A stretch of 64,000 nt of DNA, taken from the NCBI GenBank assembly GCA_031292035.1, contig JARLHX010000179.1:124001-188000 (forward strand), written 5' to 3'. The translations under genes were made by a program, and so were the position numbers. The notes under the pieces were generated by a model, which was not told the DNA's origin, made no database searches, and saw only the letters and a list, made by a program, of their open reading frames with translations. Below, piece after piece: positions 25,077 through 33,637 of this stretch. Every line of letters starts with the position of its first letter. The stretch's first letter is position 1. This DNA is from Negativicutes bacterium. GTDB taxonomy: Bacteria > Bacillota_C > Negativicutes > Sporomusales_B > JARLHX01.

Positions 25077-25284
25077 TGTCCATATCTCATCTCCTTATAA
25101 CAAGAATTACGCACACTTACTGCCCCCGCGTTTAGCGATGTCTGGGGACCAAAAGGCCCTTAGGCTTTATATCATCGCATGAAACTGCATTTCCTCTCGC
25201 TATATTGTAGAGAAAAGAAATTACCCCCTCTATTCTTTATCCGTACACTTTCGAGGGAAAATGGACAGGTACTTTTTAAATTTT

Positions 25285-25665
25285 TTAGCCTAGAATCTCC
25301 ACAACCCCTACGCCGGCCGGCAGTACAAACTCGACTTGCACAATATTCATTACCCTTATCTGCTCAAACAGCATCCCGAACAACCCCTCGTCGAATTCCT
25401 GCACAGCATCCGTTCCCCGCAGCACCTTGTCAATCTCTCGCACCCGCTCAATTGTTTCCCGCCGCATGATTTCGGCCCGCGTGACTACCGACCGCTTGTC
25501 CCGCAAGTCATCCATCTCGCCGTTTATCCGGTTGTATTCCTCGCCATAAATTTCAGTGTCAACCCCCGCCGTCAGATTCATCTTAACTAACGCGGACATC
25601 TCCTTGCGTAACTCCCCCAGGCGCGTGTCTATGGCCGCCACATCCACCGCGCTGGCCTAACCATG
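25285..25665 (-). pseudogene. C-terminal remnant of a large serine recombinase
   Basis: The last about 120 residues (IDTRLGELRKEMSALVKMNL, YGEEYNRINGEMDDLRDKRS, then FDEGLFGMLFEQIRVMN and VEFVLPAGVGVVEIL) match the coiled-coil and terminal beta region of large serine recombinases. The catalytic and zinc-ribbon domains are absent upstream. It is probably debris of an earlier insertion in this element. Confidence 0.7.
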
Positions 25666-25718
25666 AAAAGCTTCTCCTGAGGAAGGCAATCGCTGCAATC
25701 GTAGCAATAAAGAAAGCA

Positions 25719-25748
25719 TAAAAAAGGCGACCGCCTAAGCAGTCGCTT
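25719..25748 (-). terminator. Terminator-like hairpin
   Basis: Minus strand GCGAC-tgcttaggcg-GTCGC followed by TTTTTT. The gene it once served is not apparent. Confidence 0.6.
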
Positions 25749-25925
25749 CCTCGCGGAACATAATAGTTCTGCGGTATCATTTATTACTTTCCACCATAAT
25801 CACTACACCGCCCACAATAATATAAGACACCAAAACCCCCTCCTTCATCTGGCAACCAGGAAAGCGGGGGGTTTGATTGCTTGAACCTATATAGCGTATT
25901 GGATGATACCTGATGCCACGCAAAT

Positions 25926-26018
25926 GTTGAATTTCGATCCAGCAACGACGAGGGTTTATAGCAACGTATTTTCGGAGAATGCCCTCAGAGCGATTTTAAT
26001 CTTGGGGGGGTAGTAAAC
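25926..26018. repeat. Diverged repeat, copy A
   Basis: About 93 bp matching 26670-26764 over GTTGAATTT, CAACGACG, GCCCTCAGA-CGATTTTA and GGGGGGTAG blocks; roughly three quarters identical by eye. The rest of 25749-26102 holds a CCCCC/GGGGG hairpin at 25828-25877 and no gene. Confidence 0.65.
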
Positions 26019-26102
26019 CTTAATCAGTTATCTACAACAATACCCTTCAGGGCAATCAATCTTTTGCTGGGCATTCTTGAATCGCCTTGAGAACACGCAA
26101 AT

Positions 26103-26585
26103 TTAGTTTACTAGTACTTCCCCTTTATCCTCATCCTGTTTATAAAATTCACCGACCGCTTCCTCTGGTTGGCACTCACCATTTACTACCTTTGTCACCA
26201 ACGGGGAAATCCCGTCTGCCATGCAAAGGGTCACTGAAATGCAGTCACCAATTATTTCCGGGGTAACCGCGCTTCCTGCCAGATACATCCCATTCCGAAT
26301 CCGAAGCAAACCTGTTTCCATGTCAAGTTCCATGCCGCCATAGAAAAAAGTCATGTTAAATCGGTTTACCAGCTGCAGCACTAGGTCACGCTTTTCAGAA
26401 GAAATAACTTGGGGGAGGATAGACGCAACGAAAAGAATATCTTTGTCGAGCATGCCCAGGCACTGGTGGACGATGTTTTTCCCCACAAGTCGCGCACGGA
26501 ACTCAAGGTACGTCGGATCACTGGCATCGCAATCCCACCCTTCCTTCTCCAAGTATTTCTTAGCTTTTTTAATCATTATGTCCAT
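26103..26585 (-). CDS. YbjN-domain protein
   Basis: 160 aa with the YbjN/type III chaperone-like fold pattern: DIMIKKAKKYLEKEGWDCD, then KDILFVASILPQVISSEKRDLVLQLVNRFNMTFFYGGMELDMETGLLRIRNGMYL. Proteins of this type may act as chaperones or adaptors; the partner is unknown. The ATG at 26585 after AAAGGTGG is preferred to a GTG 12 bases upstream. Diverged repeats lie on both sides of the gene. Confidence 0.75.
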   Translation of the reverse strand: MDIMIKKAKKYLEKEGWDCDASDPTYLEFRARLVGKNIVHQCLGMLDKDILFVASILPQVISSEKRDLVLQLVNRFNMTFFYGGMELDMETGLLRIRNGMYLAGSAVTPEIIGDCISVTLCMADGISPLVTKVVNGECQPEEAVGEFYKQDEDKGEVLVN

Positions 26586-26669
26586 ATTGATTGCCACCTT
26601 TTAAATATTTGACTATAGCCGTATCAGAACCAATTGGCGCATCCGCCACTCACATTAGCGTTGTAAAAA

Positions 26670-26764
26670 GTTGAATTTTACCCCAACAACGACGCGGGTT
26701 CTAAGCAGCATAATTTCCTAGCGTGCCCTCAGAACGATTTTAGACCGGGGGGTAGATAGTAACC
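26670..26764. repeat. Diverged repeat, copy B
   Basis: Partner of 25926-26018, located just upstream of the YbjN gene and just downstream of the XRE gene. Confidence 0.65.
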
Positions 26765-26791
26765 CTACACCAGGTTGCGATCATTCAACTG

Positions 26792-27073
26792 TTAGGCATA
26801 CAGCCTTCTGATCTTTTCAGACATGACATGAGTAATGGGAACTGTGCCGCTTTCAATTTTGCTGAGATAAGTGTTGCTGATGCCCAGCTTCTTGGCTGCT
26901 TCGTTTTGTTTGATACCCTTGCTGACCCTCACGCTCTTGAAGTCATCCGAGTCTACCTTTTGCATTGTCTTGCGACATTTGCAGAGGCATACTGTTTTAC
27001 GACCGATGGCTTCGACTTTTTTACCGCATGTACAGACGTGACGGTAGAACCGGGGTTCTTCGTTAGTAAACAT
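26792..27073 (-). CDS. Zinc-ribbon plus XRE helix-turn-helix regulator
   Basis: 93 aa. N-terminal Cys pairs (HVCTCGKK and VCLCKCRK) suggest a zinc ribbon; residues about 40-93 form an XRE helix-turn-helix (VRVSKGIKQNEAAKKLGISNTYLSKIESGTVPI). It is a probable DNA-binding regulator of the surrounding cargo. I start at MFTNEEP, preceded by AGGAGGAACC; the longer open frame upstream has no such site. Confidence 0.8.
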   Translation of the reverse strand: MFTNEEPRFYRHVCTCGKKVEAIGRKTVCLCKCRKTMQKVDSDDFKSVRVSKGIKQNEAAKKLGISNTYLSKIESGTVPITHVMSEKIRRLYA

Positions 27074-27272
27074 GTAATCTGGTTCCTCCTGTGGTTTGAG
27101 CAAAATGATTGATGCATCCTTTGCCGGATCATCCGTGCAGGGCTGTTGGGCACATAGGCGTCTCGGCAATTTTATGCTTCTAATAATATTGTACCTGGTT
27201 TTAAGAAAAGTTGAATTTTGAAGGCAAGTGATAAATCACCGTATTTCTTTTTGATTGCTCTCGACTTTCCTA

Positions 27273-27326
27273 TAAAAAAAATTGCAGCCAGTCATGAAAA
27301 TAAATTCACGACTGGCTGCAATTTTC
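27273..27326. terminator. Strong bidirectional terminator
   Basis: TTGCAGCCAGTC pairs with GACTGGCTGCAA; eight T follow on the minus strand, where it ends the gene at 27352. Confidence 0.85.
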
Positions 27327-27351
27327 TATTAAACAAATGGCGAGAAGATGT

Positions 27352-27615
27352 CTATGGCTTCTTGGTCGGAATATCCGACAAGATTGCCTTAGATAAAACA
27401 TCCTGCTTTGCCTGAAAGGTTAATGGTACTTTGGTAAATTGATTGGGGTCATCGGTCACAGACCATAAACTAGGTCTCCGATTTAATAACGTGCCACCCA
27501 CCGACGATTCGCTGGCATAATCGACCTGAACAGCCTTTTCATCTTTCTCTCCTATATGGTGTATAGCAATATCTCCGACCTTAATATTCTTGCCATCTGC
27601 CCCTTTTGATGTCAT
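27352..27615 (-). CDS. Small hypothetical protein
   Basis: 87 aa, soluble, unrecognised (KVGDIAIHHIGEKDEKAVQVDYASESSVGGTLLNRRPSLWSV). Start MTSKGADG follows AAGGAGGAATAAAC. It may be monocistronic. Confidence 0.6.
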   Translation of the reverse strand: MTSKGADGKNIKVGDIAIHHIGEKDEKAVQVDYASESSVGGTLLNRRPSLWSVTDDPNQFTKVPLTFQAKQDVLSKAILSDIPTKKP

Positions 27616-27821
27616 GTTTATTCCTCCTTCCTTCGGCGGCCTCCTGGAAGTCCAGTTTTTAAAAGCCCTCCTTACTAGATCCAAGCAAAAAGCCCCTGAT
27701 TCCACTCCTGATTTACATGACAAAAAAATATACCCTTTCTCTCTATTTCGCTGGTCATACGGATTAGTGACGGCGGCATTCTGATTGATAACTACATTTT
27801 ATTTACTGTTTTCCCCTGCCT

Positions 27822-28013
27822 CTACATTGGCACATCTTCCGTTTGGTCTGGCATGTCTTCTAAATTGTTCTGTAGCATTGCTGAATTATACTGGCGAATA
27901 TTCTTAGAACATTTACCTGAAATATTTTCGAGACGACCCACTATTGCTTCAAGATTCTTTATGACCTGGATAAGGATTTCTTCACCTGGATTATCGCCAC
28001 TCAAATGCGTCAA
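27822..28013 (-). CDS. Possible small protein
   Basis: 63 aa, helical and acidic (LIQVIKNLEAIVGRLENISGKCSKNI). It has only a TTG start and a weak ribosome site, but lies 28 bp downstream of the 3-TM protein in the same direction. Confidence 0.4.
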   Translation of the reverse strand: MTHLSGDNPGEEILIQVIKNLEAIVGRLENISGKCSKNIRQYNSAMLQNNLEDMPDQTEDVPM

Positions 28014-28040
28014 ATTACAAATTCACCCACCACATTGCAG

Positions 28041-28571
28041 TCACCTATTCAATCCTATAATTGATACAATGATACAAAAGATCAATCCACAAGGAAAGCA
28101 AAATGCCACCGCCAATATTATTGTTTCCGTAGCCTTCCTTATGCATTCATGCCTTAATCTATTATTTTTCAAATTATTTTCAGTAGCTATTTTATAATCA
28201 CGTATCAATTCTGGCAGTAAGCTTTCTCCGTCATTCTCAGAACTAAATAGTGCAATGATCTTTTCAGGAGACCGAATCGTTTTATAGTTATATCCTCCCG
28301 GTCTAAAGGCCCATAATAAATAATAACATGTTAGCCCCGAGCATATTAAGGTTGCATCCAATAACAGATAGAAACCACCTAAGACAGGGGCATTCTCCAG
28401 ACTCATTTTGGGAAAGTCATACACCTTCGGTGCGATATACATTAAAATCGCTATTATAACTGATAGCGCAGTCAGCGGATTTTGGGCTCGCGCAATGATA
28501 TCATTTGCGTCGTTCCAGCTACGTGCATACATATCTTTTAAAACTGCGTATATTTTTTCGTTATCTTCCAC
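28041..28571 (-). CDS. 3-TM membrane protein with SLATT/Pycsar-effector-like layout
   Basis: 176 aa. An N-terminal helix (YAVLKDMYARSWNDANDIIARAQ) is followed by two membrane helices (about 33-50 and 66-88), a cytoplasmic region with RHECIRKATE, and a last membrane helix (about 150-172). This layout resembles SLATT-type and Pycsar-associated membrane effectors in defence systems, but no signature proves it. GTG start after GGGGGGAG. It lies beside a Fic gene in the tRNA-proximal cargo zone; a terminator separates the two. Confidence 0.6.
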   Translation of the reverse strand: MEDNEKIYAVLKDMYARSWNDANDIIARAQNPLTALSVIIAILMYIAPKVYDFPKMSLENAPVLGGFYLLLDATLICSGLTCYYLLWAFRPGGYNYKTIRSPEKIIALFSSENDGESLLPELIRDYKIATENNLKNNRLRHECIRKATETIILAVAFCFPCGLIFCIIVSIIGLNR

Positions 28572-28732
28572 TCTACTCCCCCCTCACATTTAAAATATAT
28601 GCAGGACCTTGTCCAAAATTACTCGCATTCCACGTTCAGCTTTATATTGGGTTCCAGCTTGTCTAGTATGTTTTAGAATCATTTCAACTTATTTAGGTGT
28701 CAATTTGAGTAATAAACTCGCCCACAAGCACG

Positions 28733-28764
28733 AAAAAGGCCTCGCAGAAAACCTGCAAAGCCTT
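28733..28764 (-). terminator. Terminator of the Fic gene
   Basis: Minus strand AAGGCTTTGCAGG pairs with CTGCGAGGCCTT, followed by TTTTCG. Confidence 0.8.
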
Positions 28765-28852
28765 GTATTCCCCAGCGAGGGCATGATGTGATTTCAAACC
28801 AGTGCCCCTAGATATTTGTAATAATGCTCAAGCTTTTCTTGGCATCATATCA

Positions 28853-30208
28853 TTATCCTACGTCATAATACTCTTTCAAAATCTGATCGATAAAATCCCT
28901 AATAATTGGCCCTGGTAGTGATTCAACAGACACCACCCTCTGTCTGAAACTTGGTTCACGAAGTCCGATTACCAGACGGTCCTTCATTAGTCCTATGTTC
29001 ACTAGGTTAATATTATCGCTTAACTTTCGACTGTGGCCCCCTTGTTGTACTGAAATAAACAATTTAACAAAAGGCCGCATGTTCTGTACTTTAGGAATCC
29101 TCCAGCGCCCAAAATAAAAGATAAATGCCGTCTCATTGCCTCCTCGATCACAAACTACCAACTTAAAAAACCATGTTTGGCTTAATTTTCTATCTTCAAG
29201 AATATCCAAATATTGGTTGAAAGAGATGACGGGATAAAATCTAAGAGTAAATGATAAATCCCGTAATGAAGGCTCTATTGCCCTAACAGTTTGAGCAAAT
29301 CTTGTGCGAAAGACTTCCATAGCAGATTTCCATACTTCATAATCGTATCGCGCAGTTTCAATTCTTTTTTCGAACCCTGTCTGGGTATATTTTTTTACCC
29401 ACTCACTTTCTCTAATTCCTTCGTTAATAAATTCATCATAGATGGCTGCAGTTTCAAATAGTTTGTCACAACAAAGATCAACTAATGCCGTAATATCGCC
29501 TTGGTCTGCCGCAGATAAAGCGTTATAATATCTGTCTCGGTCCTCAATACGAATTACTATTTCTGGAAAACCGTGTTGTAGCATGTGGAAATTAAGCATT
29601 AATCGGCTGACGCGTCCATTTCCGTCTTGAAAAGGGTGTATCCAAGTTAACCAGTGATGAAGAATAGCACCTTTAACTATCGGAGAAATGCTTTTTTCTC
29701 TTTCGAACCATTTAAAAAGATCATTCAAATGATCTAAGACATATTCCCATTTTGGTGGCGTGTGGGAAGACTGGCTAATAGAGACATTTTCTTTTCGCAG
29801 TTGGCCAGCTGCTACAAGGGGAATTTCAGCCATTAGCAAATTGTGTATCGTAATAAGGCTATCCTTACACAAGGGCTCTTTGCCGTTAATTAAACCATGC
29901 AAATACTCCAATGCAAGGCCAAGACTACGGGCTTCAACTTGATCTTTAAAAGATTGTTCGTTGACAGACATATTATCAAGAATTAATTCCGTCTCTCTCA
30001 GGCTAAGTAAATTTCCTTCGATAGCATTACTATTATATACGTGGGAAACCTTCAGATACTTAAAAATCCGTTCCTTTAGAACTGGACTTAGCCCAGAATC
30101 ACGCCGAGTATTTAAATGATTAATTGTATTTTGAATTTCCCTCATTGTTGCTTGCAACTGCGTGCTAGGAGTAAAATCAGGTATTTGATAATATAAACAG
30201 CTATTCAT
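28853..30208 (-). CDS. Fic-domain protein (class II, self-inhibited AMP transferase)
   Basis: 451 aa. The inhibitory motif S60-NAI-E64-G65 lies in the N-terminal helix (class II), and the catalytic motif HPFQDGNGR is at 191-199. Fic enzymes transfer AMP from ATP to protein hydroxyls; the intact inhibitory Glu means activity is normally blocked until released. The C-terminal region (about 270-451) is larger than in common Fic-wHTH proteins, and I do not recognise it as a standard wHTH. It is next to the tRNA end of the element, a usual defence or toxin cargo spot. Start follows GGGGGGAG. Confidence 0.9.
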   Translation of the reverse strand: MNSCLYYQIPDFTPSTQLQATMREIQNTINHLNTRRDSGLSPVLKERIFKYLKVSHVYNSNAIEGNLLSLRETELILDNMSVNEQSFKDQVEARSLGLALEYLHGLINGKEPLCKDSLITIHNLLMAEIPLVAAGQLRKENVSISQSSHTPPKWEYVLDHLNDLFKWFEREKSISPIVKGAILHHWLTWIHPFQDGNGRVSRLMLNFHMLQHGFPEIVIRIEDRDRYYNALSAADQGDITALVDLCCDKLFETAAIYDEFINEGIRESEWVKKYTQTGFEKRIETARYDYEVWKSAMEVFRTRFAQTVRAIEPSLRDLSFTLRFYPVISFNQYLDILEDRKLSQTWFFKLVVCDRGGNETAFIFYFGRWRIPKVQNMRPFVKLFISVQQGGHSRKLSDNINLVNIGLMKDRLVIGLREPSFRQRVVSVESLPGPIIRDFIDQILKEYYDVG

Positions 30209-30486
30209 GAATACACTCCCCCCGAAAATTCTTGGCGGTAGTATAACAAAATGTAATTATGCGCTTATCAACGTAAAAAGTATTTCTATAAGAACCCACA
30301 TTCTTCCTTTATTAGATAGATTGACAATCCGAAAGGACACTACAGTAACCCTGGCTGCCCCTTTAAGAGAACGTTTCACTATACATAATGAGCTTGCATA
30401 GATAAGACTTTTGCTTCCTCATGGGCAAGCCAACTTTGTATCATCCATCTCTTGAATGGATTAAATATACAAGAAAATATTATGGC
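30209..30486. other. Right end of the element, no gene seen
   Basis: AT-rich; no ORF with a ribosome site was found. Confidence 0.4.
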
Positions 30487-30507
30487 ATTTCATCAATTTT
30501 TCATCAA
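30487..30507. promoter_or_regulatory. Candidate right integrase arm site
   Basis: Same TCATCAATTTTTCATCAA core as at 12311-12328, 54 bp from the right attachment copy. Confidence 0.5.
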
Positions 30508-30519
30508 CGCAACATAAAA

Positions 30520-30553
30520 ACGGCTATCAACCATTTCGGTCAATAGCCGTCTG
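30520..30553 (-). terminator. Element-borne terminator after tRNA-Ser
   Basis: ACGGCTATTGACC pairs with GGTTGATAGCCGT, then TTTTTA on the minus strand. It replaces the terminator displaced to 12078-12109. Confidence 0.7.
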
Positions 30554-30560
30554 TCCTTAA

Positions 30561-30622
30561 GTATGGCGGAGTGGCCGGGATTTGAACCCGGGCCAGCCTT
30601 ACGACTGCTAACGGTTTAGCAA
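30561..30622 (-). repeat. Right attachment site inside tRNA-Ser
   Basis: Identical to 12119-12180. Confidence 0.93.
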
Positions 30623-30654
30623 ACCGTCCTCTTCAGCCACTTGAGTACCACTCC
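30564..30654 (-). tRNA. tRNA-Ser (anticodon GCT)
   Basis: Complete class II tRNA with long variable arm. Acceptor stem GGAGTGG with CCACTCC, anticodon loop TGCTAAA, T loop TTCAAAT, and encoded CCA. It is the integration target of the mobile element, which has restored its 3' end. Confidence 0.97.
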
Positions 30655-30707
30655 GTAGCTAAACTGATGTGCACCTATTTATATCGCCCCTGCCGCCGAG
30701 TAGCAGA

Positions 30708-30796
30708 TGGCGGAGGGGGTGGGATTCGAACCCACGGTCCCTTGCGGGATCACTGGTTTTCAAGACCAGCTCCATAAACCACTCGGACACCCCTCC
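30708..30796 (-). tRNA. tRNA-Ser (anticodon TGA)
   Basis: Class II tRNA. Acceptor stem GGAGGGG with CCCCTCC, anticodon loop CTTGAAA, T loop TTCGAAT, encoded CCA. It lies upstream of tRNA-Ser(GCT) in the same direction. Confidence 0.97.
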
Positions 30797-30881
30797 GTGT
30801 CCGGCACATATAGTATTATAGCAAACCGTCAAGTTCATTGTCAACAACAACAGCTTGGCAAATTCACCTAACAAATACCGC

Positions 30882-31637
30882 TTAGCTGCGGCGGGCAATC
30901 ACGGTCAATGCATCCGGGTCAGGCCGGAATACCGGGATACGCCTGAGAGTATAGTGGGGCGACTCGGCCGAGCAGGTTCCGTAGCGCGTCGTGAAGCCGC
31001 CGAAATAGCCTGCTGCCTTGGCCAGACGAAGGGTATCGGCAGTGTAGCTGCCGCGCGGATAAGCGACAAAATCGACCGCTCTGCCGAGGATATTCTCCAG
31101 CTGCTGCCGGGAACCTGTCAATTCCTGCAGCGCATCCTGTTCACTCAAATCTCCCAAGGGACGATGGGTTATGGTATGAGAGCCAATACTCATGTCATAA
31201 TAAGCCATCTCCATCATTTGACTGGAAGTCAACCTGTCAGGCGCGTCCAGCAACCCGGTGATGATAAAGAAGGCAGCAGTCATGCCATAGCGTTGAAGCA
31301 CCGGAAAAACAGCCTCGTAGTTGTCGCGGTACCCATCGTCAAAGGTAATCAGCACCGGCCGAGAAATGGTCTCTAGCTCTTGGCCGAGTAAATGCCGGGA
31401 AAACTGGTTCAACGAAATGGTTTTGTAGCCCTCAGCCGACAGGGCACGAAGATCAGCGGCAAAACGTTCCGGGGAGACCGTCAAGTCGCCTTCACCATAT
31501 CCGACCCGGTGATAGAGGAGCACCGGTACCTGCTGATTGGCGGCAAAGCCTTTTGTTAGGGAAGCAATGGGGCCGGCGATAGTAGTCATAGCGGCTGTTT
31601 GTGCGAACAGTTTGAGAAAATGGCGGCGAGTAATCAT
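30882..31637 (-). CDS. Tat-exported polysaccharide deacetylase
   Basis: 251 aa. Twin-arginine signal (ITRRHFLKLFAQ, cleavage near residue 33) and a NodB-type domain: ITFDDGYRDNY (metal Asp), SHTITHRPL (two His), YPRGSY and a C-terminal TTRYG segment. It should remove acetyl groups from a cell-wall or extracellular polysaccharide. Start after AAGGTGAAAAA. No operon partner is seen. Confidence 0.87.
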   Translation of the reverse strand: MITRRHFLKLFAQTAAMTTIAGPIASLTKGFAANQQVPVLLYHRVGYGEGDLTVSPERFAADLRALSAEGYKTISLNQFSRHLLGQELETISRPVLITFDDGYRDNYEAVFPVLQRYGMTAAFFIITGLLDAPDRLTSSQMMEMAYYDMSIGSHTITHRPLGDLSEQDALQELTGSRQQLENILGRAVDFVAYPRGSYTADTLRLAKAAGYFGGFTTRYGTCSAESPHYTLRRIPVFRPDPDALTVIARRS

Positions 31638-32007
31638 TTTTTCACCTTATCCGAAAAAACATATTTGCTACCAGGCTTCGGCAAAAGACGCAAAAAGCCT
31701 TTTGTTTCTTTAGGCCCAGCTATCAGCTTTTTTCATATGGCTGCAACAGTCGGCTGATAGCAACTGACCGGGCCAGCCGCCTGGTCTCAGTTTTTCGTCT
31801 CTATAGTGTTGCCTTCTTGCCTGGTTATTAGTACAGGCATCCTCCCGGCAGTTCTTCCCGCACAATGTTTGACGCCTGAAATAAGAGCTTAATTAAATAT
31901 CCATGTTCTTACATTCGTCCCTGTTTTCCTATTGCTTTTTTTGCCTAGAAATGCTATTTTTATCCTGTAACAATAATTCGCAAGATTCGAAAGGAGTGGT
32001 CTGATTC
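31638..32007. other. Intergenic region before bacterioferritin
   Basis: No ORF. Iron-responsive control of the next gene is plausible, but I could not identify a clear operator. Confidence 0.4.
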
Positions 32008-32475
32008 ATGCAAGGAAACGCCAAGTTAATTGAGGCTTTAAATTCTCTTTTGTCCGATGAATTAACGGCAATTAACCAGTATATCGTACACTCGGAAATG
32101 TGTGCCAACTGGGGTTATGAGAAATTGCACAACCGGTTTGAAAAGCGGGCTATCGATGAAATGAAGCACGCCGAAAAACTGATTGCCCGGATTCTCTTCC
32201 TTGAAGGTATCCCCATCGTTTCCCAACTCAAGGACATCCACATCGGCAGCGACGTGGCCAAACAACTGGAAAACGATCACACCGCAGAAAAAGGCGCCAT
32301 CGAAGCTTATAATGCGGCCATCAAGCTGGCAGGAGAAGTCAGTGATTTCGCCACCCGGGAAATCCTGGAGCATATCCTGAACGATGAAGATATGCACATT
32401 GACCAAATCGAAGAACAGCAAGACCAAATTTCGCACATGACTCTGCCGATCTTCCTATCCACTCAGAATGGTTAA
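32008..32475 (+). CDS. bfr: Bacterioferritin
   Basis: 155 aa, normal length. Ferroxidase ligands Glu18, Glu51 and His54 (IDEMKHAEK) and the later ExxH (DEDMHIDQIEE) are present, and Met52, the haem ligand, is kept. It stores iron and detoxifies peroxide in the cytoplasm as a 24-mer. Start follows AAAGGAG. It is followed by a terminator and appears monocistronic. Confidence 0.95.
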   Translation: MQGNAKLIEALNSLLSDELTAINQYIVHSEMCANWGYEKLHNRFEKRAIDEMKHAEKLIARILFLEGIPIVSQLKDIHIGSDVAKQLENDHTAEKGAIEAYNAAIKLAGEVSDFATREILEHILNDEDMHIDQIEEQQDQISHMTLPIFLSTQNG

Positions 32476-32488
32476 TTTGATTTAGTAC

Positions 32489-32517
32489 AAGGAGCGCACT
32501 AGCGCTCCTTATTCTTT
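32489..32517 (+). terminator. Terminator of bfr
   Basis: GGAGCGC-ACTA-GCGCTCC followed by TTATTCTTT. Confidence 0.8.
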
Positions 32518-32547
32518 ATCTGTATAACAAAAATACACTATATAAAG

Positions 32548-32582
32548 CAAAGCGGGGCAGAATACTGCCCCGGCTTTTTTTG
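32548..32582. terminator. Terminator at the end of the amidohydrolase operon
   Basis: GGGGCAG-aata-CTGCCCC with T-rich sequence on both sides; it serves both strands. Confidence 0.8.
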
Positions 32583-32584
32583 CC

Positions 32585-33565
32585 TTATTTCGTAAAGCCG
32601 TAGAGCTTGGCCGGATTATCCACCAAGATACGATTACGGATAGCCTCATCCGGTACCCACTCAGCCAAGAGATCGAGCAGCAGTGCATCGTCAGGTTTGG
32701 TATGCTTCTCGGTCGGATGGGGCCAGTTGGTTCCCCAAACCAGACGATCGGGCGCTTCCCTGACAAATGCCCGTGCTACCATGCCGCTGTCGGCGTAGGT
32801 GGGCGGTCCGACCTTCGACTCTTGATAGGCGGCCGAAAGCTTGACCCAGGCCTTGCCTTTTTGCATCAAGCTCACGACGGCAAAGAAGACCGGGTGGTTG
32901 GCACCGTCAGGCTCAGGAACATGAGCAAAGTGATCGAAAACGATCTGACAGGGAACACTTTCCCATACGTCCATGCCTTCCAGGATTTGCTCATCGGTAG
33001 CGTTGATCTGGATATGCCAACCAAACGGGGCCACCCGCCCAGCCAATGTCTTCACCATCTCCATGTTGGTCGCCCCGCCGGGGATGGCCAGATTAATCCG
33101 AATGCCGCGAACCCCAACCGCATCCAACTTCTTCAACTCGGCGTCGGTCACTTCGGTGTTGACCACCGCCACTCCGCGCGTCGTCGCCAAGCCAAACTTT
33201 TCAAGCACCGACGCCAGTCCATGGTTGTCAACACCATAGGTAGAAGGCTGAATGATTACATCGCGTGTCGTGCCCAGTCTTTTTTGCAGCAGCCGGTAAT
33301 CGGCAATACTGGCGTCAGGCGGACGCAGGGTAGAATTCGGATCCAAGCCAAAGCTCGAATCGTAAATGTGATGATGACAATCAGTCGCATTAGGCGGCAT
33401 TTTAGTCTTGGCCCGCTGTGTGCCACTGGAAAAAGGCACCTGAATGGGCCCATCGTCTGAGTAAAGGGCCGCATAACCAGGCTGAAGCCCCATCCCGCTC
33501 AGTGCAGCCAGGGTCAGTCCTGCCCCCTTCAAAAAGGTCCGTCTTTTAATCAAATCTCTGTCCAT
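32585..33565 (-). CDS. Tat-exported amidohydrolase (PDC-lactonase LigI-like)
   Basis: 326 aa. Twin-arginine signal (KRRTFLKGAG, cleavage near residue 32), then an amidohydrolase_2 TIM barrel: TDCHHHIYD (metal His), IQPSTYG, GVRGIRINL, VFDHFAHVPEPDG and WGTNWPHPTE. The pattern is that of 2-pyrone-4,6-dicarboxylate lactonase-like hydrolases. Export by Tat is unusual for an enzyme of this catabolic family. It is the last gene of a four-gene operon with GntR, dehydrogenase and a second amidohydrolase. Confidence 0.85.
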   Translation of the reverse strand: MDRDLIKRRTFLKGAGLTLAALSGMGLQPGYAALYSDDGPIQVPFSSGTQRAKTKMPPNATDCHHHIYDSSFGLDPNSTLRPPDASIADYRLLQKRLGTTRDVIIQPSTYGVDNHGLASVLEKFGLATTRGVAVVNTEVTDAELKKLDAVGVRGIRINLAIPGGATNMEMVKTLAGRVAPFGWHIQINATDEQILEGMDVWESVPCQIVFDHFAHVPEPDGANHPVFFAVVSLMQKGKAWVKLSAAYQESKVGPPTYADSGMVARAFVREAPDRLVWGTNWPHPTEKHTKPDDALLLDLLAEWVPDEAIRNRILVDNPAKLYGFTK

Positions 33566-33637
33566 AGCAATCCCTCCTCATTTTAATGAGCCGGCTAAAA
33601 GCATTTGCCGTAAAATGATGTTGGGTGCAAAATCAAA

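Larger units (their letters stand above)
12119..30622. mobile_element. Integrated mobile element in tRNA-Ser(GCT)
   Basis: A 62-bp perfect direct repeat (12119-12180 and 30561-30622) covering the 3' part of tRNA-Ser(GCT), from the anticodon loop through CCA, bounds about 18.4 kb. The right copy is part of the intact tRNA and the left copy is a stray 3' fragment, as expected for a tRNA-targeting tyrosine integrase. Integrase and excisionase lie at the left end. Two recombinase-arm-like repeats lie just inside each end. No capsid, terminase, conjugation or recognisable replication protein gene is seen, so it is better called a genomic island or satellite-like element than a prophage or ICE. Confidence 0.9.

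Noticed and set aside
25583..25780. 65-aa minus-strand frame
   Set aside because: Crosses a terminator hairpin and the recombinase remnant; no homology.
28041..30208. A single operon of Fic and the 3-TM protein
   Set aside because: A strong terminator at 28733-28764 and a 281-bp gap separate them; only adjacency is claimed.
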